A stretch of DNA of 64,000 nucleotides, from positions 124,001 to 188,000 of the forward strand of contig JAYKXP010000075.1 of assembly GCA_037176845.1 (NCBI GenBank), read 5' to 3'. Below the pieces are notes generated by a model. The model was given only the letters and a program-made list of their open reading frames with translations, made no database searches and was not told the DNA's origin. Of the stretch, positions 46,119-58,194 are shown piece after piece (within the stretch, counting starts at the first letter, position 1; each line of letters opens with the position of its first letter). The translations under genes and the position numbers were made by a program. This stretch comes from Paramarasmius palmivorus. Lineage: Eukaryota; Basidiomycota; Agaricomycetes; Agaricales; Marasmiaceae.

Positions 46119-48016
46119 ATGTCTGCCTTGAAACACCATATATTTGCACATGCCGTCGCTGCGTGGGGTAAGCTCCTTTCATTGATGCATATCCATAACT
46201 GCTACTCACTCTAACTCAGGTCATACGAAACCGCTGGTAGCATTTTGTGTCCTTGTCCTCGAATCTCGCTCTGATACGGTAGTCACGATTGCTACCAATG
46301 AGAGCATGTACCCAAAAGCTCTTGCGGAGCTGTACAAGTTACCTAAGGAACGCCTGTATCGTATACAGGAACGCATGAAGTGAGTACATAGTCCTGAAAA
46401 TCGATAATATTACTAATAACAGGACCAGTATCCTAGACGTTGTTGGACATACTATGATGCTACTTCCCTCTTTTCCGCAAGTTGATTCGGCTTTTGAAGT
46501 GTTCTACAAGCAATCAGGGACAGTCAAATGCCAGACTTCTGGAAGAATCATTCATGCTACCGATCTTCCCCGTCCCACTGTCGCAATCATAGACGTAAGA
46601 TTCTCAGCCAGCTTCGCTCTTGCTACCTTCTGACATCCGATAAGCCTTTCGTAAAGGCTACCATACAATCAATACGCGCACTCGTCTCCGCTGATGTGGT
46701 ACCCATATTCTCCTGGCTCCCAGCCACTGCCGCTGGCCTGCTTTATGTTCTGGGTCCAAAAGAGCTAGGGGGACTTTATGACCCGGAATTACTCGAGAAG
46801 ATTAACAAAGAACTGAAGAGCGACGGATCAAATCTTGCGGAGCTTTGTGGACAGGAACGCTTAGATTTTCTGTGCAGTCGTTCGAAGCTGACATCTCAAA
46901 AATAGATCGTCCCCGTGCCAAAGGGAGAACTTCTTCAGCTCCCAGGCTACCCTAAAATGTACGATTACGAGTTCTTCCCTCAGCCAGTAAGTCTATTGCT
47001 TCATCTCATACGCTGTGGGCTGACATTCTATTCACAGTCCGATATGCCACATGGCATCTTCTGGAGAGACGGGCAGATAGCCCTGTATATGACCCAGGGG
47101 ATCATCAATGTAGCAACTTCGGCCGTTGAAAAAGAGGCGATTGATACTCTTCGAGGCTACTACAAATCTATCGGGATAGACTACTTGAATGTAGCTCCGT
47201 TGGCCATCCTATCTGAGCCATCCACTCCCCAAGACGAAACCTCGGAATCTGATAAACAGGTCATCTCTTTCTTGGATAATATGGAGGCACGTTTTGGTCC
47301 CAAATCTGTCATCTATGTGAGTTAGCGAAAAGCTATCTTACCATTTTATCTCATCGCTATCCAGATTTCGTTTGGTACCCTAAACTGGCCAGACCTTCCA
47401 TCGCTTACTGCTGCTGTCGAAGAGCTGGTCACCGCTCAAGTACCGATGCTACTAGCTCACCCGGCAGCTGTACTTTCCGAAGAGATGAAACGTCTGGTAT
47501 CTGAGAGTGGCCTCGGCATGGAGGTCCAATGGGCACCTCAGCAAAGAGTCTTGGCCCATTCGGCTACTGGTTGGTTTATTACCCACGGCGGCTGGAACAG
47601 CGTGCAAGAGGCGTGTCTAAACAGGGTACCTCCGTCAGTTGATCGCGCAACACGTTCATTGTGGATGATACTCACAAGGGCTTCATAGGGTAATTTGGCC
47701 TATTTCCGCAGAACAACCTTTCAATGCTGCGCTGCTCTCGGTCAAATTCAAGGCTGCGTTCGAGCTAGTAGAAGTGCGTCGAGGAATCATGGGAACCAGA
47801 AAACCGTACAGATGCGGAGATGGTGACACTCCGGCATTCACTATCGCATCTGTAAGGAATGAAATACGGGGTTTAATTGCGAAGATGAGGAACGATGAGG
47901 GGCGAATGGTCCGAGCGAACTTCGAGAGTCTATGTGCAGAGCTAGCGAAAGCATGGGACGATGGCGGGGAAGCAAAGCAAGAAATGGATAGGTTCTTGAA
48001 CACATACCTCATTTAG
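46119..48016 (+). CDS. UDP-glycosyltransferase (GT1) with one non-canonical intron
   Basis: Exons: 46119-46167, 46220-46379, 46423-46594, 46645-46854, 46906-46986, 47038-47316, 47365-47633, 47689-48016 (515 residues). Motifs: HAVAAWGHTKPL near the N terminus (acceptor-side His), ISFGT, and the UDP-binding signature [28 protein letters not shown], followed by [13 protein letters not shown]. These enzymes attach sugar from UDP-sugars to small lipophilic molecules such as phenolics or sterols. The intron at 46855-46905 has the right length, branch site (CTGAC) and TAG acceptor, but starts GAACGC. If it is not removed, translation stops at its final TAG. So the gene is either spliced through a rare GA-AG junction or recently inactivated. 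Confidence 0.8.
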
Positions 48017-49201
48017 CTTCATGACTCTTGAGATGAAGACTAATTGATCAATACAGAAGCCTTTCCCGGTGCGATTGACATTGCTTTTTCCTTTCTCGTC
48101 ATTGTCCGAAGATCCGGTCTACTCAATGTCTCCCAATGCCTCACTTTGCAAAGTTGTATGGATATGTCATTTCTTGTGACACGCTTTCGTACAAGACGGA
48201 TTGCGAGCGAAACCACTAATGTGTCGTCCCCCAAGCCCATATGGATAAATAGCGCCGAGGCCTTTGCGCTGATCAGTCATCTACGCGCTATCTTAATTGT
48301 CTGGTAAGTCCTTATAGGTCCCAAATGTCCCTGCACGGAAAAGTTGAGCTGATTATTGACAAGCATCTGAACGAATCAGGAGCTTTGCCGTCGTCTTGGG
48401 CTTCCCGCATAACCGGCGCGAAGTTCAGTTCTTGATATTCAGCATTACACGTTTCGTAAATCAGACTCAAGAGTCATTATTGCCATGCAGATAATCTGAA
48501 TGAACGGCCGCCTCCCACTGCCTCTCTATCTTGTTCCCAGACTAAGCGCGCCCTGAAGTCTGTAGACCGTTCCCACAGGATATACGAAGGCCGAAAAAGC
48601 CTTGTTGACGGGCAGGATGTACTTTCCTGAGGCAGAACTGCCTATTGGAATCCGCAGCCATCTTGGTCAACAGACTAAACATGAACTCTCAGTACATCAA
48701 TTCGTGCGCTGTCTCGCATGGTGATGTATGGCTCTCCCCACAGAGAAGAGTCCTTCCGACCGGTATTTTGTTCACTGTTCCCGACATATCGGTGCTTCAA
48801 TTAGTGTTGGCTCTCTGTGTACCTGACGCTTGACGAGCATTTGCACCACTAGTGTTGAAGTCGCGACAGGTGTATCAGTTGACGATTCCCACTCCATAAA
48901 CTGGGCACTGCACCATTTCTTGTCCCGATTGGACGACTCGTAAGCTCTGACAACCTGAGCTTGCTCTATTGTCTATACTGCTGTGTAATGAAGTATAGCA
49001 GATTGTCTTTCTCTTCCCTAGAGACCAAGAATTTCTTTCGTCCGAACATCGGTGTCCCCGACTCACGGTCTTCACGTACGTGCTTACTGAGGCATTTTTT
49101 GATCTTAGCTCACCACTTTGACATTTCGCCCGTTTGGGTCTAGTATCCGTTCGCAGCATCATATAAATCCTGTCCGCATGGACATTCAATGACAGACAGA
49201 T
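48017..49201. other. Intergenic stretch, no supported gene
   Basis: Short frames only; the plus-strand ones at 48044-48307 and 48645-48833 have no family features. Confidence 0.5.
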
Positions 49202-49591
49202 ATGAAGCTCTCAATTGCTCTTCTATTCACACTTGCCACTGCTGTTGCCGGAGCGGTCAGTAGATTGCCTCTCTAATCGCGATCACTACTTGATACTGAT
49301 CATTCCATGCAGGCTGTCGAGCGCGCAGACGAAGTTACCACAACGTCGCTCAATGTTACTACTGCCACCCGAGTCATGGTAACCCTCGTCCCACAGTCTC
49401 CTTGGCTGAGAGTAATCACGACTGGCGAAGTAATCACGTATGTGATGTTCTTTTTGTTCTCGCTATATGTACTCTTGTTGATTATGATCCTCAAAGTGAG
49501 TTCCCTCACTCGACCGCAACACCCTAGGAGAGCCAAAACGAATATTGCGCTGTTGGGCTTCCTGTTAGTAGCTGTTGGTCAAGTTGTATAA
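49202..49591 (+). CDS. Small secreted, probably membrane- or GPI-anchored protein
   Basis: Exon 1 (49202-49255) encodes MKLSIALLFTLATAVAGA, a clean signal peptide. A 57-nt intron (GTCAGT...GCAG) leads to exon 2 at 49313, rich in Thr and Val with an NxT site. The frame ends with a hydrophobic tail (NIALLGFLLVAVGQVV) typical of C-terminal anchors. A further intron (GTATGT donor near 49439, CCCTAG acceptor near 49528) would remove an internal hydrophobic stretch and keep the frame; both forms are possible. The final product is about 75-105 residues. No family recognised. Confidence 0.5.
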
Positions 49592-49657
49592 AGTTGTGTT
49601 ACTATTTTCAATCCACAAATTAAATCAGCAAGTTCGATGACCAGTTTCAAGCCAAAA

Positions 49658-49741
49658 TGACCACCGCAGGGGTCGAACCTGCAATCTCCTGATGTACTCG
49701 AACGGTCGTAGTCAGACGCGATGCCATTTCGCCAGGCGGCC
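49658..49741 (-). tRNA. tRNA-Arg (anticodon ACG) with a 12-nt intron
   Basis: Minus-strand cloverleaf: acceptor GGCCGCC/GGTGGTC (two G-U pairs), D stem GCGA/TCGC, anticodon stem TCTGA/TCAGG, T arm GCAGG-TTCGACC-CCTGC. The 19-nt anticodon loop loses a 12-nt intron one base after anticodon ACG. A T-run follows the 3' end. Confidence 0.92.
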
Positions 49742-50921
49742 ATACATTTATGGAAGGTGCCATACATATATATATCGCTATCTCGGGTAATATAGAACTA
49801 AGCAGCGAACCCTAACCTAACTTGGGCAACCAAATCGATGAGCACTGCCTTTCAACCGAGATTGCGATCTCCGAAAACACGGCAGAGCCCTCCATGGAAC
49901 AACGCGACTTGAATTTTCCTTTCCTCCCTCCTTGATCCTAGTCTGAATGCCTATTTTACTCCTCGGACAAGGTTTAGGCCTAGATGGGCCATAGCTTACC
50001 TGACAATATTTCAGGGTGGTTATCGCCAGCAAGATTGTGGAATGACTCGACATAGTTTTTCACAGTTCTATGGCGCTTTTTTTCCCTCTGCATCCAACCT
50101 AGATCCTTGCTGCCCAAGCTCCCGGGAGTATACAGTATTGGAAACAGACTCGGGCGTCGCCGTGTAGAAGTTCAATAACAGGCATCGAGGTACGGACTGT
50201 TGTCAGGCTATGCAATAACCAGGAACGATTTAAACGATGTCTCCGGTCTAAAGCAGCTCTCAGTGGATACGAAGGAGTACACAAAGATCATGGAGAATCA
50301 AACCAACAGGTCTTGCGTCGATCACTTCAGCGGAGAGCTCTACCGTCTCAGCGCTTCGGATTATAAATGTCTTCCAGAAACCTTTTATGACACCATACAA
50401 GTCTCTCGGAAACACGAAGTATTTGTCTTTCGGCTTTGGAAACAAATAGTTCTATCGTGGCGAATTTTGTGAGTTCCGAGTCGTAACATATCGAAAGTGA
50501 CTTATTTTATTCCTTTCTCCTAGTGGCAGTTGTGAAGGAATACCACTATCCATAGACAATGATTGATCAGAGTCCGCTGGTTCAAGAGACATGATGTTCT
50601 CAAGTTACGCACAAAGTATTCAATATCATTCGATGGTCAGTGACCAGTCGGTTGTTGTCAAGGTCTGTCAAGCTGGTCTTTCCGAAAATGTTCAAGGAAA
50701 GTGTGCAAAAGACAGGCCAAAATTCATAGACAATAACTTTCAAGTTATTGTGTCATGTGTCAGCTTGGGCCACAATGCCACAGTCGCACGAGAGGGAACA
50801 ATGGACCAAACATGGCACATGATCTCTGCATTCACCCTGAACTTCAACTTGAACTTCAAACACTGTGTCCTCCATCTTCTCTCTCTCTGTGTCATCTTCT
50901 AACCTGTTGTCTCCCATACAC
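49742..50921. other. Intergenic stretch, no supported gene
   Basis: Frames at 50200-50472 and 50591-50902 are short and without recognisable content. The last part is the probable promoter of the next gene. Confidence 0.45.
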
Positions 50922-53289
50922 ATGGACGTCGATACTTCACCAACGAACAGCAAAGATCTTGGTGATATTATGGTTAGTCCCTACTCGTTCTATTGATTTA
51001 GTGACGAGGATTTATTGATCGATATAGGAACGTCCAAGTGGGGTGGTTGATAGCTGTGTTCGTTCTACTGTTTCTCCACAATCCACTGTATTAACTGTTC
51101 AGCTTTGTCTTGTATAGGATCCACAATTGTGCTCATCCGAGTCGGAAGGTTCCCAATCCAATTTTGAAATTCGGAGCGCCGCCGAGCACACTACAAGCTC
51201 ACCTCAGCCCCCGAGTAAGGTCTTCAATGTGAAAGGAGAAATCCTGCCGTGGGTGCAGCACATCCTCTCTCGTCAAGGAAAACAGACATTACAGTGGGAA
51301 GCCACCGAGGATTTGACTGCGGCTTCCCCTTCGCCCCCCGACTGTGATCATGACGATTTCGAGAAGAGATCTCTTTTGGTAAATGAATCCTCAACAACAA
51401 CACTTCGGTCTCACACGACCAATCCCCCTTCGACGCCTAAACAAACGGCTCCAAGTGCACCTCCTTTTACACCAACCCCAAAGATAAATCGTACTATTCA
51501 AACCACCGCCAATGCCACTGAACTGCAACGCACCTGGGCTATTCAGGGCGATTATTTGTGGGTCCTTCGATTTCTTAATTGGCTTCCCCGCGAAGAAGCT
51601 GTCCGGAAGTTTCTACCAGTCGACTGGTATGCTCTTTATTATCACGTCTACCACGCAATGGAATATCGGATAGGACTTGAGAGGGAGTTCGCTTTCTGGG
51701 AGCGAGAGCAGCTTCGCATACAATCATCTCATGGCCTTGATCTCGGGGAGTCGATTGCGAGGAAGCGGAAACAGATGCTCCGCTTTGGGTATCAGGGAAG
51801 GGGATGGATGGGTTACCCTTTCACCGTTGGCATGGACATTGAGCGTACACGTAGTTCCGGGGTAGAAACAACATCCAGTGAAGTACGTTCTCTTAGTTAC
51901 TGTGTCTTGTTTTCGCCAATCTAACAAACGAAATTCCCCAGGCAAACAATCTTAGCCGTAGCTCGTCCTCGGCTCATAGTGAACTCGAACATAAGGACAA
52001 GGACCTGGGCTATGACTGTCCACCTAGTCCACTGGATTGCTCCACACTGCTCCACACGATGAGGAATACGATGAAGGCAGACAGATTGGAGCATTACCTT
52101 ACTGGCGGGAAACATGTTCAGCAACTTTCTTGGATGATGAAGCAATCTCTCGGCATCGACCGCCTCACCAGTGTCCCAGAAAGTGAGTTGCATCGAGTGT
52201 GCCTCGACATCGCACAATACATTACAAAAGCTCTATGCGACAACGATTTCGACATCCATTCCGACCCACTATGTCTTCATTTCAAGGAGGTGTTCTCGAG
52301 GCCAAATGCTCCAGTCCGAAACAACAGTAGGATAATGTCATTTCTCAGGCGAATGTACCAATGGGCAATAGACGCTGAAGCCCGCGAGGATAAACTATTG
52401 GAACATGGGCAGAAGTTGTGCCGAAGACTCGGAGTCGAGGACTTGGCTCGAGATCCAGAAGAAGACGTTTATAGCGCAATGAAAGACATGTTGGGAATCC
52501 ACCGCGAAGATAATTCCTGGCCTGTAAACATAGAAGACGGGCGACCTCACTTGTCATCCAGCACAACTGTGTATGTGGATCACCCCACGTCACATCATAG
52601 CGCTTCAAAAGGTACAATAGTGTGTTTTTGTTTCGCTTGTTGCAGTTATCTTAATTTTGCTTCGACAGCTGGTGAGGCTATAGGCACTCCGCTCAGGCTG
52701 GAGCATAGTACTACAAGGGTAATTCCTACAGCTAATGGTGCGTTTATCATGTTTACGCTTTGTGTATTTGCTCACAAACCAAGGTCTCACCATAGGCAAT
52801 GGCCAACTGCGTCCGCAATTAAAGAGAAATGCGGCAGTTTTGTTCGATAATGTCACGGTCGACGCCCCCAACAGTATGGTCTGTTCTCAGGTCATCCCCA
52901 AGTTGCCAGACGATCCGTCCGGGGCTCTTACTCCCAAGCAACCTCATGAGATATCGCTTTCACGGGGTGAAGCCATCACAAGCGAGGAATGGCAGATGGA
53001 TGTCGACGATAGCCTAAATCCTTTAGCGTCCGGTCCAAGTAGCAGTTTGCACGATTCTTCCTCATTGAGCCGCTCCACAATCGAAGGTGCCAAACGAAAA
53101 AGGACAAGTGATGGCGAACCTGAAGAAGAAAGGGGCAACTTCAAGAGGATTCATGTTGATCAAGTTCCCATTGATCCGAGTGTGAAGGAGGCAGGCACTA
53201 TTGAACCCACTGGCAGGCGACAACGGAGAGGGCGAAAGGTGTATCACTTAGGACCTCCCAGACGAAGCGCAAGGCTCGCTGGGCGGTGA
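50922..53289 (+). CDS. 700-residue protein of unknown function with basic RRSAR tail
   Basis: Exons: 50922-50972, 51028-51069, 51118-51882, 51942-52611, 52669-52737, 52784-53289 (700 residues). The second junction (51069/51118) is the least certain. A short globular stretch (NVKGEILPWVQHILSRQG) and a central helical region (RTWAIQGDYLWVLRFLNWLP, then a Trp/Arg-rich part with an EREFAFWEREQLRIQ helix) are followed by another helical block (FLRRMYQWAIDAEAREDKLL). The C terminus has KRKR and RRQRRGRK clusters and ends RRSARLAGR. No known domain is recognised. The tail fits a nuclear protein; one possibility is an Agaricomycete lineage-specific family. Confidence 0.65.
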
Positions 53290-54997
53290 ATAAGTGAAAC
53301 CCCTCTGTACATAAGTAATGATATTAGAGTTTCATGTAATCGACGTCATATAGGCGCTTCAGCGCTGCCAGTGGTGAACCAAACAAGAACCAAATGAAGA
53401 CAACCGAAGTCCGATATCTGATTGAAATTCTCTTGGTTCTTACCATCACGTACACCACGGGGTTCTCTATTCCCCATCCGCCGTTGTACTCGTAAGTTCA
53501 TGGTATCGAATATCCACAGTCCGAGACCACTGATGCATCATACATCGTGTCAAAGAACTCGAAGTAACCCTGAAAGCTTGCTCAAAGCAATGCATTTCTT
53601 GTCATTTCTCCGTGGATCCCCCGGGGCATACTTCGGCGCTCCCACAGCTACTGACGAGGCATCATCTGGCATCATTATTCCTTTTCATCGTTGGCTTTAC
53701 TAAACCCCGGCATGACGGTCAGTAATGCCGCCCTAAACGGTCATTCGATTCGCAGACGTCTTCAAGTGCATTCATTGCATAGTATGAACTTCAAGTTTCG
53801 GAAATATCAAGTACGGTATCGTTCAGTGGTTCTGCAACAAAGCAGTTCCTAAGTGATGGATTCAATTCAAGTTTGCCGGTGGGAATCTCAGGCACCAACA
53901 TTTGAATATTTGCGTTTGACACTAAACAGTGACATAGATCTACTCAATCACCGTTTGATTCCGCAAGACACGGGTCTTCGTAATGGATATGGGTACTCTT
54001 TTTGCATATCCGTACCAGAATTCTGCTTTGAAAAGGCGCGAAGTACGGCGAAGATACGCAAGCATACTAGCAGGCACCCACCATCCTAGTATCGATGCCG
54101 ACACTGTTTGCTTACATGTTACATACTCACCCGTGGCATCGCGTGAGGGTGTATACTTGTGTTATGATTCCATGCGATCTCGACAGGTGAGCATCGGAAT
54201 TCGTACGATTGGGGCATACAACGGTACCTCTGAAAGTAATCTTTATACTCAGGAACGAAGTACCATATCAGCAAAGCTGATACTTACAGGAGTTGGAATG
54301 GCTTGATATGTGTCCGCTTTTCAGGTTTATATTAAATCCAAAGGTACTCAAGTCCGCGTCAGCGTCTTGCCGCAACTGATGAAACACCTTGTCGGCCCCG
54401 ACAGTCAATTGAAAGGTCTGCTAAACCCTTACCAACTGCTGTTCTCGCAGAGTTCGCGAATCCCATAATGACTCCAACAAACGATTTGCTTGTGGATGAG
54501 CTGAAGATGGGCCCAGACCGTCCGTACACGATGATGGATTGCTGAGCCCATTCCATTTGTTGTTGGTTCATTAACGGAGTTCTTGATCAGGTTCGCAAGT
54601 TCTTCACCACGCAATGCGTCGGCCGGCTGAATTCGGAATAATCTGACCATCGATTATGGAATAAGCGTGGTATTCTCGCCCCTGCTTTCGCGTTAATGCC
54701 TCCCCAAAGGTTGTAGTCTACTTTTTTGGACTCTCACGCACGTCTATCGAAGAGGACCCCAATTGATTTACGGGACCATCAATGTATTGTTGCGCCGCCA
54801 AAATCACCATCATTCGGTGGTATTGAAGCGCCCAATGTTCTCGATGTCACCACGGGAGGTTATACCCGCTGTTGCAGGACTGTGAGATACCAACGCGTCT
54901 CAGATTCAGAACTACTTACGGTAATCTCTCCCCGATATTCTCCTACTCCATGCACTATCCGTCAGGACAAAGCACATGGACCCAACCCTTGCAATGC
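53290..54997. other. Intergenic stretch upstream of laccase 1, no supported gene
   Basis: It holds the CCGTGGCATCGCGTGAG element at 54131-54147, which recurs upstream of laccase 2. No gene is supported. Confidence 0.5.
54131..54147 (+). repeat. 17-bp element shared by both laccase upstream regions
   Basis: CCGTGGCATCGCGTGAG is found here and at 61479-61495, about 0.9 and 1.05 kb before the two laccase ATGs. Confidence 0.7.
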
Positions 54998-55005
54998 TAT
55001 TTAAG
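54998..55005 (+). promoter_or_regulatory. TATA-like element of laccase 1
   Basis: TATTTAAG lies 57 bp upstream of the ATG at 55062. Confidence 0.5.
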
Positions 55006-55061
55006 CAGGCTGGACGTCCCAGCCCACTTCACACCACCGGACACCAATATTGTCCTCTCCA

Positions 55062-57537
55062 ATGGCTCGCATACATTCCTTGCTCTCACTCATTACGGTC
55101 TCAGTCCTTTTAGGCGCATCTCGTGCTGCTATAGGACCCGTCGCCGACTTGGTGATCACAAATCAAGTCGTCAGTCCCGACGGGTTCTCTCGAGAAGCCA
55201 TTCTGGCTGGCGGCTCCACTATCGGACCCTTGATAGTTGCAACCAAGGTTTGTGGTGAATGGTGCACACGTTAACCACGCGGGTCTCACGAAACGTTCAG
55301 GGCGACACACTCAAGTTAAATGTAGTGAACAACCTGCATGTTCCAGACCAATCCATGCTACAGTCCACTTCCATCGTAAGTGTATTGCGTTATCGATGGA
55401 GTTGGCACTAAACATAGCTCGTTTAGCATTGGCACGGGTTTTTCCAGAAAGACACCGCTTGGGCAGATGGCCCTGCATTTGTCACTCAGTGTCCTATCGT
55501 CAAAGGCCAGAGCTTCCTTTATGAATTCCCAGTGCCGGACCAAGCTGGAACATTCTGGTACCACTCGCACCTTTGTATGTATCTTCAATATTGTATCCCG
55601 CACAACAAATTAAAATCAATCGTAGCAACGCAATATTGCGATGGTTTACGGGGGCCGATCGTAGTATACGATCCAAATGATCCTTATAAATCCCTATACG
55701 ATGTCGACGACGGTAGGACACATCATTAGTTCAAAACATGTCAGTTACTGACTGACTTACAGAGTCCACGGTCATCACCTTGGCCGATTGGTACCATGCG
55801 AAGGCAAAGGGCACTGTTATCGGGTACGTTTATCGAATAAAAATTTTCCCCTTCTTTTTATTAACCGGTTTGAATCAAAGCAATCCACAAACGACTCTCA
55901 TCAACGGCCTCGGGAGATGGTCACAGGGATCAGCCACTGACCTTACTGTGATTAAAGTTACCCAAGGAAAACGGTTCGAGAGTCGTCCCCCCTGTTCGCT
56001 GCATATTGTCTAATATATTGTCCGTCCAGCTACCGCATGCGTCTGGTCAATGTTGCATGCGATCCAGCTTATGAATTTTCCATAGATTCGCACCTGATGT
56101 AGGTTCTCTCCTCCGCCTGTTTTCTCAGCAGTTATTCAAAATACGTTCGATTCATAGGAATATTATCGAAGCCGACGGTGTCAATCACGAACAACATGAA
56201 GTCGATCAACTCAAAATTTACGCTGGTAAGGACTTAACTCCTGGAGAGCATTTCAATATGTGTACTAAGGAGACCTCGGAACAGGACAACGATATTCTTT
56301 CATTGTTAGTACCGTGCGCTATCATATTCTCCGAAACCATACTCACGCGTCTCGTCAAGTTAAATGCTAACCAACCTGTTGGAAACTATTGTGAGTTCAC
56401 AGTCGCGTCTCAATTCGAGGCTGCTTATTTAAATATTGATTTAGGGATTCGTGCGAATCCTAACCTTGGTGTGCAAGGCTTCACAAACGGAATCAATTCC
56501 GCTATCTTGCGATACGAAGGTGCAGCTGAGGAAGAGCCTCTTGTAGTCACTTTCTCCCCTAGCAAACCTCTCAGAGAAGCGGATCTCGCAGTTAGTATCG
56601 AATTGTTTTTAACGCTTTCAAACCAACCCAGATTTCTAGGCTCTCGAAAACCCTGGAGCGCCAGGTAATCCTACACCGGGCGGAGTGGACTACGCGCTAA
56701 ACTTGGCATTCACATTCACTGTGAGTGCAATGATACTACTGTTCAATATCCTTTCCTTTCCTTAACTTTATAACTCTAGGGAGGAAGGTTCCAAGTCAAT
56801 GGCGTCAGTTATGGGGATCCTCCTGTGCCGGTGCTCCTGCAAATTCTCAGTGGAGCTCAAACTCCCGATTCTCTTCTTCCTCAAGGCTCGGTTTTCCATC
56901 TTCCAGCCAATGCTGTTGTAGAGCTCTCAATGCCCGGTGGGCTCCTTGGCCTTGAAGTGAGCCCATTGATTTCATCCCTTCTCCCGACCACTAATCAATC
57001 ATTGCGTAGCACCCAATTCATCTGCACGGCGTAAGTCGGCCTTGGTATACTACTCACGTCAAATCTGACTCTAGATAGCATTCATTCGATGTTGTTAGGA
57101 GCGCTGGTAGCAGCACTTACAACTATGCTAACCCTGTAAGCCACTATGGCACGGTTTGGGCTTTCCATCACTCATCTGTCATTTAATTCGCTAGCCCCGT
57201 CGTGATGTCGTCAACATCGGGAGCGCGTCCGACAATGTCACCATCCGTTTCCGCACCGACAACCCAGGACCATGGTTCCTTCACTGCCACATTGATTGGC
57301 ATCTGGACACGTACGTAGCGTCTTACAATTAAGCAATGCCTCTCTTTACTAACCAAAACTTGATAGTGGTTTCGCGGCTGTGTTCGCTGAAAGGCCTGAA
57401 GAATGGACATCTACTATCAATCCCCCAGGTACGTTTTCGCCAGCACCTATCAACGCAATTTATTCATTCACCCTGAAACAGTTGCCTGGGAAAATCTTTG
57501 TCCAACCTACCAGAACACCCCTGCATCTGATCTTTAG
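55062..57537 (+). CDS. Laccase 1 (AA1, multicopper oxidase), secreted, 18 exons
   Basis: Exons: 55062-55247, 55301-55375, 55427-55574, 55626-55712, 55763-55823, 55881-55973, 56030-56098, 56158-56225, 56285-56304, 56360-56390, 56445-56590, 56640-56720, 56780-56956, 57010-57030, 57079-57135, 57195-57310, 57367-57428, 57482-57537 (517 residues). A signal peptide precedes [10 protein letters not shown], the usual mature start. All four copper-binding signatures are present: HWHGFFQ, WYHSHL, HPIHLHGHSF and HCHIDWHLD. The length is normal for basidiomycete laccases (about 520). These enzymes oxidise phenols using oxygen, extracellularly, in lignin or pigment chemistry. The frame looks broken at first sight, but every interruption is resolved by a normal small intron; exon 9 is only 20 nt. 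Confidence 0.95.
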
Positions 57538-58194
57538 ACGCCTCAAAGTGGTTTAATTTTCTACTAGACGTTTGTTGAGACTTTTGATTCTCTGTCTTAT
57601 TCGTTTATTTAATCATTGGGATTTGGTAGAAGTAATCAGTTGCCTAGAAGGATGTATATAGCGTCAATAGTCGCACCAATGTGCTAATACAGGATATCCA
57701 ATCTTACACGGTCGGGTATCGGTCCGGAGGAACACGTGGCCTACTCCGAAAAATTCTCTCGCCAACCGTTCAATGTCCGCTCACTTCCTCCACATGCCGA
57801 CCTCTCGCCTCTCGCTTAGTTAGCTGTAAATTGTCAGTATTTGTATCTGTAACTATGAGGAACATGGTATAGAGCTCTGTCATCTGATGCTGGCCCAAAA
57901 GGTAAGCCCGTTTGCTTGTCATCGTTGAAGTTCAGAACTAACCTTTCCAGTTTCACAGCCTTCAGCGCAATATCCCACCAGAATTCTCAGGCATACCGAC
58001 CATTATTCATCGTGGTTAGCTAGAAGCTCGTGCCGTGTGGATTGTTCTACCATATCGCGTATATTGGAACCCGTGTGGGAGTGTGGATATCCAATGAGAG
58101 GAAAATAGAAGCTCTCCGTGTCATGGTTTGGAGGGTATTTATAAGGAAGTCTTCAGATGGGTTGAGGTATCGAGCCTCTGAAAGTGTATTCATC
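57538..58194. other. Intergenic stretch, no supported gene
   Basis: Between laccase 1 and the ABM gene, only unsupported short frames occur. Confidence 0.5.

Noticed and set aside
55248..55300. Apparent frameshifts and stops in laccase 1
   Set aside because: Each interruption coincides with a GT-AG intron of normal length that restores the laccase motifs, so the gene is not a pseudogene.
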